Source: Sphingobacterium sp. FBM7-1 (GTDB taxonomy: Bacteria > Bacteroidota > Bacteroidia > Sphingobacteriales > Sphingobacteriaceae). Taken from it: a DNA stretch of 64,000 nt. Numbering within the stretch: position 1 is the first letter of the stretch; the number at the start of each line of letters is the position of its first letter. The notes below the pieces were generated by a model. That model was not told the origin of the DNA, searched no databases, and saw only the letters and a list, made by a program, of their open reading frames with translations. Below, piece by piece: positions 56,001-62,731 of the stretch. The DNA is taken from NCBI RefSeq assembly GCF_020687765.1, contig NZ_JAJEWJ010000006.1, positions 1 to 64,000 of the forward strand, given 5' to 3'. The translations under genes were made by a program, and so were the position numbers.

Positions 56001-57609
56001 GGATCGGGTCAATTGGTGGGTTGGTCACCTGCGCAAAGAATTGCTTGAAATAGCTGGACAGGTGCTGTGGTTGGTCTGATAGAATCGCCAACGGAACGTC
56101 CGTGCCCATCGAGCCAATTGGCTCATAACCCGTCACTGCCATCGGCGTGATGATGCTTTCTAAATCTTCGCGCGAATAACCGAATGCTTGTTGGTATTTG
56201 AATACCGATTCTTTTTTAAGGTACGTATAGGTAACACGAGGTGCTTCCAATTCCGCCATGCGGATTTTGTAATTATCTAACCATTCGCCATAAGGTTGTT
56301 GGCGGATAAGTTCGCCTTTGACTTCCTCGTCAGAACGAATACAGCCTTTTTCCATGTCCACGACGAAGATTTTACCGGGCTGTTGACGACCTTTCTTAAT
56401 GATCAAGCTTTCCGGTACAGGTAATGCCCCCGCTTCAGAAGCTACAACCACGCGGTCATCAGATGTGACGGCGAAGCGTAGTGGTCTTAAACCGTTTCGG
56501 TCTAGCGTGGCACCAATCGTATTGCCGTCGGTAAAACACAAGGCAGCAGGGCCATCCCATGGTTCCATTAACGTCGCGTGGTATTCATAGAATGCTCTCT
56601 TCAGTGGATCCATTTGGGTATTGCCATCCCACGCTTCCGGTACGAGCATCAGCATGACATGTGGCAAGCTTCTTCCGCTATGTAAAAGCAATTCCACGAC
56701 GTTGTCTAAACAAGCCGAATCCGATTGTCCACGGTCTACAACCGGAAGCAATATCTCCATCTCTTCTTCTGTAAAATAAGGTGAAGAAAGGGATCTCGCT
56801 CCCGCATAGAACCAGTTTAGGTTTCCGGTCAAGGTATTGATCTCACCATTGTGAGCAATATTACGGAACGGCTGTGCCAACGACCATGAAGGGAAAGTGT
56901 TTGTAGAAAAACGCGAGTGTACTAATCCGAATGCGGATACAACGCGTGGGTCTCTCAAATCTTCGAAATACGAACCGACTTGATAAGTCGTCAACTGACC
57001 TTTATAAATGATGGTCTTGCAGGATAATGATGCAATATATAAAGGTAGGGGATAGGATTGATGTGTTTTTATTTTTTGAATAATCAGGCGTCTCAATACG
57101 AACAGTTTTCGTTCGAAATCTGTTGTGGATGAAACACCATCCGGACGGGAAACAAAAAACTGAACAATTTCCGGTTCAGCGCCCAAAGCCGTCGGGCCGA
57201 TGCCTTCGCGGTTTACCGGTACGGCGCGGAAGCCTAGGAATTTCATGCCCCTTTCTTGCGTCGCTTCGATAATGACCGAACGACATAGTTGGTTCAATTC
57301 TTCCTCCTTCGGAAGGAAAACCATTCCTGTGCCGTAATACCCAGGTTCTTCTAGCTGGATACCGAGGTTGATGCACTCTTCCCACAAAAATTCATGCGGC
57401 AGCTGGATCATAATCCCCGCTCCATCACCACTTTCGGGGTCACAGCCACATGCACCCCGGTGCTCCATGTTTTCTAACATGGTGAGGGCATCTTTAACTT
57501 GCTGATGAGACTTTTTGCCTTTGATGTGCGCTACGAAGCCCACACCACACGCATCGTGTTCAAAATCAGGATTGTACAGCCCTTGTTCCGGTAATCTTTC
57601 GTTTATCAT
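53095..57609 (-). CDS. gltB: Glutamate synthase large subunit
   Basis: Makes two glutamates from glutamine and 2-oxoglutarate. The ATG at 57609 follows GGAGAGA and is preferred to a TTG at 57621. The catalytic Cys21 (in FEHDACGVGFVAH) would be exposed by removal of a 20-residue propeptide, as known for GltB. The glutaminase domain is followed by the central and FMN-binding domains (GEGGEDAARF, GGTGASPLSSVKHAG), and iron-sulfur cysteines in CIMMRKCHLNTC (about residue 1132-1143). The C-terminal beta-helix contains GEANDYVGKGLSG. About 1504 residues, normal. gltD is downstream in the same operon. Confidence 0.97.
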   Translation of the reverse strand: MINERLPEQGLYNPDFEHDACGVGFVAHIKGKKSHQQVKDALTMLENMEHRGACGCDPESGDGAGIMIQLPHEFLWEECINLGIQLEEPGYYGTGMVFLPKEEELNQLCRSVIIEATQERGMKFLGFRAVPVNREGIGPTALGAEPEIVQFFVSRPDGVSSTTDFERKLFVLRRLIIQKIKTHQSYPLPLYIASLSCKTIIYKGQLTTYQVGSYFEDLRDPRVVSAFGLVHSRFSTNTFPSWSLAQPFRNIAHNGEINTLTGNLNWFYAGARSLSSPYFTEEEMEILLPVVDRGQSDSACLDNVVELLLHSGRSLPHVMLMLVPEAWDGNTQMDPLKRAFYEYHATLMEPWDGPAALCFTDGNTIGATLDRNGLRPLRFAVTSDDRVVVASEAGALPVPESLIIKKGRQQPGKIFVVDMEKGCIRSDEEVKGELIRQQPYGEWLDNYKIRMAELEAPRVTYTYLKKESVFKYQQAFGYSREDLESIITPMAVTGYEPIGSMGTDVPLAILSDQPQHLSSYFKQFFAQVTNPPIDPIRERMVMSLATFIGNAGNILVEDKKFCHSVKLEHPILTSSELEKLRSIDTGIFQAKTLQTYFKADGKPGSLEAGLERLCRYADDAVRDGFEVIILSDRAIDSQHCAMPSILAVSAVHHHLIKTGNRGAVGLVVEAGDVWEVHHVACLLAFGATAINPYMALASIRTMKELGQIETELTWEELRKNYVKAICAGLLKIFSKMGISTLQSYHGAQIFEVLGIDKSVVDKYFCGSVSRIGGLTLDDIATEALSKHWRAFGQSRVEQKLLPEGGIYQWKRRGERHLWNPETVHLLQKACRTGDFESYKQYAAFINNQKERMYTLRGLLDFAKHRTPVPLEEVEPAENIMKRFATGAMSMGSISTEAHSTLAIAMNRIGAKSNTGEGGEDAARFNRLPNGDSMRSAIKQVASARFGVTSHYLTEADEIQIKMAQGAKPGEGGQLPGHKVDEFIARLRHATPGVGLISPPPHHDIYSIEDLAQLIFDLKNANRQARINVKLVSKAGVGTIAAGVAKAHADVILIAGFDGGTGASPLSSVKHAGLPWELGLAEAHQTLVQNKLRSRVVLQADGQMKTGRDIVIATLLGAEEWGVATAALIAGGCIMMRKCHLNTCPVGVATQDPELRKLFSGKPEDIVNLFRFLAEEIRETMAQLGFRTINEMVGRAQFLKKRENIDHWKAAKIDFSQILHVARNEPSESLYNTQEQDHGMSMILDWGLLNQAKSAIDTKTPVFGTFKVKNTDRTIGTLLSNEVSKTHGADGLPDNTVNFKFEGSAGQSFGAFAAKGLSFELEGEANDYVGKGLSGAQLAIYPTADSPLVAHENIIIGNVALYGATSGHLFINGMAGERFAVRNSGATAVVEGIGDHGCEYMTGGRALILGETGRNFAAGMSGGIAWIYDIAGNFRANCNQEMVDLDPLDTEDENSIIALLKRHINLTNSERANFILQNWASEKSKFIKVFPREYKNVLLKKLMEA

Positions 57610-57632
57610 TTCTCTCCTCAAATATTAGGTTA

Positions 57633-57640
57633 CAAATATA
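57633..57640 (-). promoter_or_regulatory. -7 element of gltB
   Basis: TATATTTG on the minus strand matches TAnnTTTG, 23 bases before the ATG at 57609. Confidence 0.55.
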
Positions 57641-57774
57641 TGAAGGAAAAATTGTTTTTGTTGATTTTTTTTTAATAAAAATGATTTAATGTTGTGGTAT
57701 TTTCAATTTAATGTGTTTTTATTGCGGAAATTACATTTGGTATTTAGAATGAGTCTATCTTTTTTGATGAGCCG

Positions 57775-58479
57775 CTAAACCAGATCAAAAGCCATCGCGA
57801 ATCGTAATAATTCGGCAAAAGAATGACATTCGATCTTGCCGATGAGGTTTTTTCGATGCGTAGAAACGGTGTGAGGCGATAGAAAGAGCTGCTCAGCGAT
57901 TTCTTTGGTGGATCGTCCGTTGGCCAGCAGGGAAATGATTTCTTTTTCGCGGTTGGTCAGCAGGGCGAACTTTCGGTAATGCGAACGGATATAGGTGTCT
58001 TGCTGCAAGGTTTTGTTTACCCGGGTAATGAGCTTGTCCATACCCATCACGGGGGAAGAAAGTACTACCAGCTTGTTCGTAGATGTCGTGTCGGTCTTAC
58101 CGCTTAGCAGCTTACATACGGTGTAGAACCACGTATAGTCCTTGGCCCCGTATAGTTTGACACGTTGAAAAAAATTATATTGTTTATTAAAGTCACCCTC
58201 GGCGAGATAGTTGCCTATTCCCTCGAAGGCAAGGTGCATCTCCTCTTCTACGAAATACCGGTCATAGTAAAGGCTACCCAGTTCGTTGATCTCTTCCACA
58301 CAGGTGCCCAGATGTTCGCAACCCCACTTGTTCATGTAGCTACAGCCAATAGGTAGGAGTCCGTCCAGCTCTTGGAGCATTAAAGAGGCCGGGACAATAT
58401 CACCTACGTCAGGCACTTCAAAGCTTCCTTGTTTAATACCCTTGGCTATACCGTATAGCTGTGTCTCGAGTGTTTCCAT
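57775..58479 (-). CDS. LuxR family transcriptional regulator
   Basis: A 234-residue regulator. The C-terminal LuxR-type helix-turn-helix is clear: LTNREKEIISLLANGRSTKEIAEQLFLSPHTVSTHRKNL (about 172-210). The N-terminal 160 residues do not match a receiver domain (no conserved Asp or Lys pattern) and look like a PAS-like sensing region; the ligand is unknown. It lies upstream of gltB on the same strand but gltB has its own promoter element. Its promoter region holds an inverted repeat. Confidence 0.88.
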   Translation of the reverse strand: METLETQLYGIAKGIKQGSFEVPDVGDIVPASLMLQELDGLLPIGCSYMNKWGCEHLGTCVEEINELGSLYYDRYFVEEEMHLAFEGIGNYLAEGDFNKQYNFFQRVKLYGAKDYTWFYTVCKLLSGKTDTTSTNKLVVLSSPVMGMDKLITRVNKTLQQDTYIRSHYRKFALLTNREKEIISLLANGRSTKEIAEQLFLSPHTVSTHRKNLIGKIECHSFAELLRFAMAFDLV

Positions 58480-58482
58480 AAT

Positions 58483-58599
58483 CGGTAATTGTCATGATGG
58501 TGCGTTAGTTAGGTGAAATTAAATAGTATTTACGGCCTTTCCAAATTTGCGCGGCTAAAAATACCTAGGAGTGGGTATTTGAAAAATGGACAATTACCG
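58483..58599. promoter_or_regulatory. Separated 11-bp inverted repeat upstream of the LuxR gene
   Basis: CGGTAATTGTC (58483-58493) and GACAATTACCG (58589-58599) are perfect reverse complements 95 bases apart. TCATGATG follows each region (58492-58499 and 58603-58610). It flanks the LuxR gene upstream region and may be an operator pair. Confidence 0.45.
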
Positions 58600-58666
58600 G
58601 TATCATGATGCTGGCCCTAATGGAACAAAACCGAAAAGCTGCTTGGCGAATGGACGCCCGTTGTTA

Positions 58667-59374
58667 TCACGACTCCTTATCCAGCGGAAAATGCTTATCG
58701 ACGTATGCCTTTACGCGTAGCGCTCGTTGATACACTTCTTCAGATGCGTGATGCACCCGGTTGTATTGTTCAGAGACCTCTTCACCATAATCAAAATATT
58801 CTTGTTGAAGTTTACGTATATGATCAAGGACACCGAAAAACTCCTGCTGGTCACGGTCTAAGGAGATGATATCAACGGAAACATCATCGTACTGGCGGAA
58901 AATCTGGTAGAGCAATTCATCAGCCTTTTCGTCCTGCTTATCAAACCATGACTCGTTTTCATAAATATAGTCTGCCCAGTTTTCGAACCACTGCATTTCC
59001 TCCACCACCAATCGGTGTAACGCGCGCAGATCTTCGTTATGGCTGTCTACCGCGGTGTAGAAATCGACTATATCGATCGAAAATCGTTCTCCCATATCGG
59101 GGAGTTCCACGTTTTCGACCAGCTTAAAGGCCGCTTCCAGAAAAACCAGTTGCTGTTTGATCACCGACAAGCGGTCTTCGAGTTCCGTCGTGTCCGCATC
59201 GATCTCCATCAGCGTATTTTTATGCTGTAAGAGGTTCTGTTTGGTTTCCCACGACTTGTCGTGCATGCGGTAATACGCATCCAGCGCCTTTGTTTCAAAA
59301 TCCGGTGCTTTCTTTTTTAGGTCAAATTGGAGTATAATAGGGCGTAAAGGGTGTTCTTTTACAATCTCTTTCAT
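58667..59374 (-). CDS. Helical protein of unknown function
   Basis: About 235 residues, ATG 59374 preferred to a TTG at 59389. There is no signal or membrane segment. The sequence is rich in Glu, Lys, Gln and Leu with heptad-like patterns (LEDRLSVIKQQLVFLEAAFKL, FFGVLDHIRKLQQEYF), so an all-helical or coiled-coil fold is expected, with many aromatic residues in the middle (MQWFENWADYIYENESWF). I do not recognise a family. It is 3' of the fibronectin-like protein gene on the same strand and may be co-transcribed. Confidence 0.65.
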   Translation of the reverse strand: MKEIVKEHPLRPIILQFDLKKKAPDFETKALDAYYRMHDKSWETKQNLLQHKNTLMEIDADTTELEDRLSVIKQQLVFLEAAFKLVENVELPDMGERFSIDIVDFYTAVDSHNEDLRALHRLVVEEMQWFENWADYIYENESWFDKQDEKADELLYQIFRQYDDVSVDIISLDRDQQEFFGVLDHIRKLQQEYFDYGEEVSEQYNRVHHASEEVYQRALRVKAYVDKHFPLDKES

Positions 59375-59647
59375 GATGTTTGGCTTCAAATATTTTTTAC
59401 CCCAATAGATAACATAGCATAGAAGCGAAGCATACTATCTGTTTCATATGGTGTGAAAATTAACACAAGAGCAATACAAGTATACGCTATTTTATAGAAA
59501 AAGGCATCCGTTATTTCAATCCCGTTAAGGAATATGGAAATAACGTTGCCTCTTTCTCTTTTTTGATGCTTCTGCATGTTTTTTTAGTTACTTCTATCGC
59601 TTAGAAGTTCGTTTATTAATCTCAGAAATAGTGTTCCGAAGAACGTC

Positions 59648-60262
59648 TTAAACTACGTAGCTCGCTACAATGTCGCTATAGTTTGGTTCAGGGTTAATAC
59701 CCAGATAGCTGGCGCGGAACTCATACTCCTGAAACATTTCCAAGCCTTCGAGTATGCAGGTAGATCTTGTGCTGAATTGTACCGCCCAATCGATTTCACC
59801 CTTTTTACGCCACTCAAACCGGTACATGCGGGCACCTTTCCAGCGGTTCACCTTTACTTTGATCTGGCGCGACCCTACCTCCTGAGGTTCGAGCTGTAAT
59901 CTAGTCGCTTTCGGTACGGCTCCAGCGTAAGATGTGGCGTTGCTTTTAAGGTTGAAACCAGATGCCAGAATGATGGTTTCGTTTTGGTTGGCCACGGTGT
60001 CCACATACTTCGATAGCTCGCGGAGCAGATATTCCAGTTCTTTTCGCTTTTCGTCTCGGATCCTAATCGCTCGGGTGTCCCGGTAAGCTGCTTCGGTAGC
60101 CGATAGGCGAAACGCTGCCAGTGCAGTCTCAATTCCGTTCAATCCTGGTGTGGGTTCCGGAAATATCTCAACTGCTTTCCTCATTTCGGTGATAATATGT
60201 GTTGCATACTGCATCAAATTATCATCTTTCAATTTTTGTGTTTTTAATACGACCTGTGTCAT
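59648..60262 (-). CDS. Protein with a C-terminal fibronectin type III-like domain
   Basis: 204 residues, ATG 60262, no signal peptide. Residues 1-95 are helical (EMRKAVEIFPEPTPGLNGIET, KELEYLLRELSKYVDTVA). Residues about 115-204 form a beta-sandwich resembling fibronectin type III (IKVKVNRWKGARMYRFEW, SRTSTCILEG-like turn, MFQEYEFRASYLG). Such about 200-residue proteins are seen in other Bacteroidota, function unknown. A -7 element (60315-60322) and a nested palindrome lie upstream. Confidence 0.7.
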   Translation of the reverse strand: MTQVVLKTQKLKDDNLMQYATHIITEMRKAVEIFPEPTPGLNGIETALAAFRLSATEAAYRDTRAIRIRDEKRKELEYLLRELSKYVDTVANQNETIILASGFNLKSNATSYAGAVPKATRLQLEPQEVGSRQIKVKVNRWKGARMYRFEWRKKGEIDWAVQFSTRSTCILEGLEMFQEYEFRASYLGINPEPNYSDIVASYVV

Positions 60263-60314
60263 AGCTTTACATTTTTTTGTTAAACATTTATTTAATTATC
60301 TTGTTGCAACGGTA

Positions 60315-60322
60315 CAAACATA
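60315..60322 (-). promoter_or_regulatory. -7 element of the fibronectin-like protein gene
   Basis: TATGTTTG on the minus strand matches TAnnTTTG, 52 bases before the ATG at 60262. Confidence 0.5.
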
Positions 60323-60342
60323 GGACATTGATTTGAGGGAAT

Positions 60343-60404
60343 GGGGGTAAAATCCTGCCAAAAATAGGGGTACCCCAAAAATCTTTTGGCAGGATTTTAC
60401 TCCC
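60343..60404. repeat. Nested inverted repeat
   Basis: A 17-bp perfect inverted repeat (60347-60363 with 60384-60400), extended by GGG/CCC after one mismatch, encloses a 10-bp palindrome GGGGTACCCC (60367-60376). It lies just upstream of the -7 element of the fibronectin-like gene. It is not followed by a U-run. Confidence 0.85.
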
Positions 60405-60885
60405 TGAAAAACATTTTTCGTCCCTTTTTTAAGTGATAAAACCGCGTTTAAATCGTTTAAAGCAATATTTTTCTGTTTTTTAGACAAAAGCATCCAAAAT
60501 AGATAACCATCTAACGAAAACAAAAAGTCATCTAACAAAAACAAAAAAGTGTCGAATAGAAATGAAAAAACAGGCGTCGAAAACAAAAAGACGGTGAACC
60601 AAAATGAAAAGACCACCGACAGAATAAAACAAGCTATTGCGATTTTAGGAGTACCAACTGTTATTTATATTTTACGCTCGTATTTTTTTTCATCATTTGA
60701 CGAGCATTCTTTTTGTCCAACGAACAATTCCTTCCTGTTAGTCGATTTTTCCTTTTCGTTTGATAACGAAATTGGAGGATAAAAGGACACTACGGAATTG
60801 CAAGTTGTTATTTTGGGCTAGCTTGTCGGTAAAATAAATTTCTCGTTGATTTTTTTTGATCCGTGAGGTGACGAAAAAAGACGTT
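60405..60885. other. Non-coding A/T-rich stretch between the AraC gene and the fibronectin-like gene
   Basis: With the palindrome it makes a gap of about 620 bases between genes. I see no credible gene here; overlapping reading frames are by-products of the 21-bp repeats. The rest is A/T-rich with no clear hairpin or promoter. Confidence 0.6.
60490..60636. repeat. Seven degenerate 21-bp A-rich tandem repeats
   Basis: Units begin at 60490, 60511, 60532, 60553, 60574, 60595 and 60616, each 21 bases with a central A-rich core like GAAAACAAAAAG. The best-matching pair is 60511-60531 and 60532-60552. The 21-base period (two helical turns) phases the A-tracts. Confidence 0.8.
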
Positions 60886-61902
60886 TCAATGTTTTTTCTT
60901 CTTCGGCTTCTGGTACAGTTCCCTCTCTTTAGCGGGAGAATATCCAAACCGTTGCGTATATTGCTTGTAAAAATACTTTGCATAAGAAAAGCCCACCCGA
61001 TAGCCTATACTATCCGTAGCTTCGTCTGTTTTACGAAGTAATTCCCGGGCTTTATATAGTCGAATGGTTTGTATCGCACTGTGGACGGTGAGATGCTTAT
61101 CCTTAAACAAACGGTATAACTTACGCGTACTAACATGTAGGTGGTTGGCAATGGTGTCGATATTGATATGCTGATCCATAAAATGTTTACTGATGTAGTC
61201 AATAGCCTCGTGATAGATCACAATATCTTCTTTATGCGCCGACCGGGCTTTGTCTTTCAGATCTTGGTGGTAGACATCCAAGAGCTGGCAAAGGTGGTAG
61301 CGGATATGGCTGCTTAGGGAATAGGGCGCATCCGTGCATTGTTGGATTTTTTCGAAGATCTGCCGGATACGGTAACCGATGTTTATACTGTAAAAATAAG
61401 GTTGATCGATGGTTGTAGGTTTTACGAGCTGTGGCCATTCCGATACAAAGGTTGCGGTGTCGTCTATTTTTATGCCCAGCAGCACGATCCAGGTTCTTCC
61501 GGCCTTTACCTGTATGTTGTGGGTATCGCGTATGCTGTAAAATCCGTTATACTGGCTGGCAGACAGGGCTGTATGCGGCAGTGCATCCCGTTCTGAATGG
61601 CCGGTGAATTGAAAGTGTAGCCAGAAACAGCCCGGTCTTAACGTCTCAAAACTCCAGTCGGCCTCGAATGTGCCTTTAATTTCGATCACCTGCACATCGG
61701 CCAGTTGCCGAGCGGCGATATAGCGTTTTCCGTCCAAAAAAGGCCGGTCTTCTTGCTGAAGGAAATTAAGGTAACGCATAGGCGGTACCTTGTCATTTGC
61801 CTCCTCCGTTTGGAAAGGAGATAGGCGGATAATATCGTTGGCTGTGTAGGTTGTATGCTTATTTTTGCCTATTTCTGCGGTTAATAGAATTGGGCTTTTC
61901 AT
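60886..61902 (-). CDS. AraC family transcriptional regulator
   Basis: 338 residues, ATG 61902. The C-terminal double helix-turn-helix of the AraC family is plain: INIDTIANHLHVSTRKLYRLFKD and then TDSIGYRVGFSYAKYFYKQYTQRFGYSPAKER. The N-terminal about 230 residues are unlike a standard AraC cupin and probably sense an unknown signal. No promoter can fit in the 22 bases before the gene; a 28-bp hairpin and the cupin gene lie upstream. Targets unknown. Confidence 0.88.
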   Translation of the reverse strand: MKSPILLTAEIGKNKHTTYTANDIIRLSPFQTEEANDKVPPMRYLNFLQQEDRPFLDGKRYIAARQLADVQVIEIKGTFEADWSFETLRPGCFWLHFQFTGHSERDALPHTALSASQYNGFYSIRDTHNIQVKAGRTWIVLLGIKIDDTATFVSEWPQLVKPTTIDQPYFYSINIGYRIRQIFEKIQQCTDAPYSLSSHIRYHLCQLLDVYHQDLKDKARSAHKEDIVIYHEAIDYISKHFMDQHINIDTIANHLHVSTRKLYRLFKDKHLTVHSAIQTIRLYKARELLRKTDEATDSIGYRVGFSYAKYFYKQYTQRFGYSPAKERELYQKPKKKKH

Positions 61903-61924
61903 AATTTGTCATCATGTTTCTCTG

Positions 61925-61982
61925 AAAGACACCACGCACCTACCGGCCAGCATTTGCTGGCCGGTAGGTGCGTGGTGTCTTT
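61925..61982. repeat. 28-bp perfect inverted repeat with 2-base loop
   Basis: 61925-61952 and 61955-61982 are exact reverse complements (core ACCGGCCAGCA/TGCTGGCCGGT), with a TT loop. The repeat runs into the cupin stop codon and ends 22 bases before the AraC start. There is no T-run outside the stem. It is longer than usual terminators, though a terminator after the cupin gene remains possible. Confidence 0.9.
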
Positions 61983-62487
61983 ATCTCCCAAAATCATCTT
62001 CCACCCGAACGATGTCGCTCTCGTCAGAAGGATTGTCTACGTCGGTATGCTGCCATATTTCGGCCACCACGCCGTAGCTTTTTAAACCGATTAAGCGATG
62101 GCGTTCTCCCTGAGGCAGGCGAATAAGCTCGCCTTCGGTTAATTTTTTTAGTTCGTTTTGTTCATCCGTACTGCTGGTAATAACCCCCACTTCGCCTTGG
62201 GTAACCCGCCAGATCTCCGCCCGGCGGTGGTGATATTGCCAAGATAAACGTTTCTCGGGTGCGACAACCAAGACCTTCGGGCTCAATTTGCCGGAAATTT
62301 TAAGATTTTGTACGTCCAAACCATCAAAATAAGTGTCGGCAAATTGCTGTGCCTGTTCTTCTGCAATCACAAAAAAACCACCCCAAGGCCGGGTCTGATC
62401 GATATGGTCGATGATAAACCCCTGTGTTTTTAATTGTGCCTCAATCTGGCTAAATAGCTCACCTTTATTAACGTACTCGTCTGACAT
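61981..62487 (-). CDS. Cupin protein resembling the phosphomannose isomerase type II C-terminal domain
   Basis: A 168-residue single-domain cupin, ATG 62487. A longer reading from 62676 has a non-homologous-looking Cys/Arg-rich start and is rejected. Metal-type motifs are visible: SWQYHHRRAEIWRVTQGEVGV and LPQGERHRL, then VVAEIWQHT. The opening RPWGGFFVIAEE is like the mannose-6-phosphate isomerase/ManC cupin domain. A sugar-phosphate isomerase role is possible but not proven. The AraC gene is downstream on the same strand. Confidence 0.82.
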   Translation of the reverse strand: MSDEYVNKGELFSQIEAQLKTQGFIIDHIDQTRPWGGFFVIAEEQAQQFADTYFDGLDVQNLKISGKLSPKVLVVAPEKRLSWQYHHRRAEIWRVTQGEVGVITSSTDEQNELKKLTEGELIRLPQGERHRLIGLKSYGVVAEIWQHTDVDNPSDESDIVRVEDDFGR

Positions 62488-62682
62488 ATCTGTATTGTTT
62501 GTTAGTTTTGGTGAAGTTAGGAGTTTTCGGGAAATTAAACAATACAACTTTATAAGCTCCTTAACTTTTCTTACATTTCCGCTATCGTATATGATCCATG
62601 GTAACGGAGCGTGAACGCAACTGCGTCGTGCACATGCATGAACGCATTTAATATTTGGTTCGTGAATGCGAAGCATTTTATT

Positions 62683-62690
62683 TAGGTTTG
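62683..62690 (+). promoter_or_regulatory. -7 element of the helicase gene
   Basis: TAGGTTTG matches TAnnTTTG, 41 bases before the ATG at 62732. A TTTG 25 bases upstream (62654-62657) is farther than the usual spacing. Confidence 0.5.
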
Positions 62691-62731
62691 AATCTCTGTA
62701 ACATGCTTAATAATCCAAAAATAGAAAATCG

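Noticed and set aside
59386..59577. 63-codon frame with a hydrophobic segment before the helical protein gene
   Set aside because: Its stop overlaps the alternative TTG of the next gene, but there is no good ribosome binding site or family resemblance; too weak to call.
60296..60616. Phe/Leu-rich reading frame on the minus strand
   Set aside because: Its heptad pattern comes from the 21-bp A-rich repeats, and it also runs through the nested palindrome. No start signal.
60549..60782. Asn/Lys-rich reading frame on the plus strand
   Set aside because: Same repeat artefact read on the other strand.
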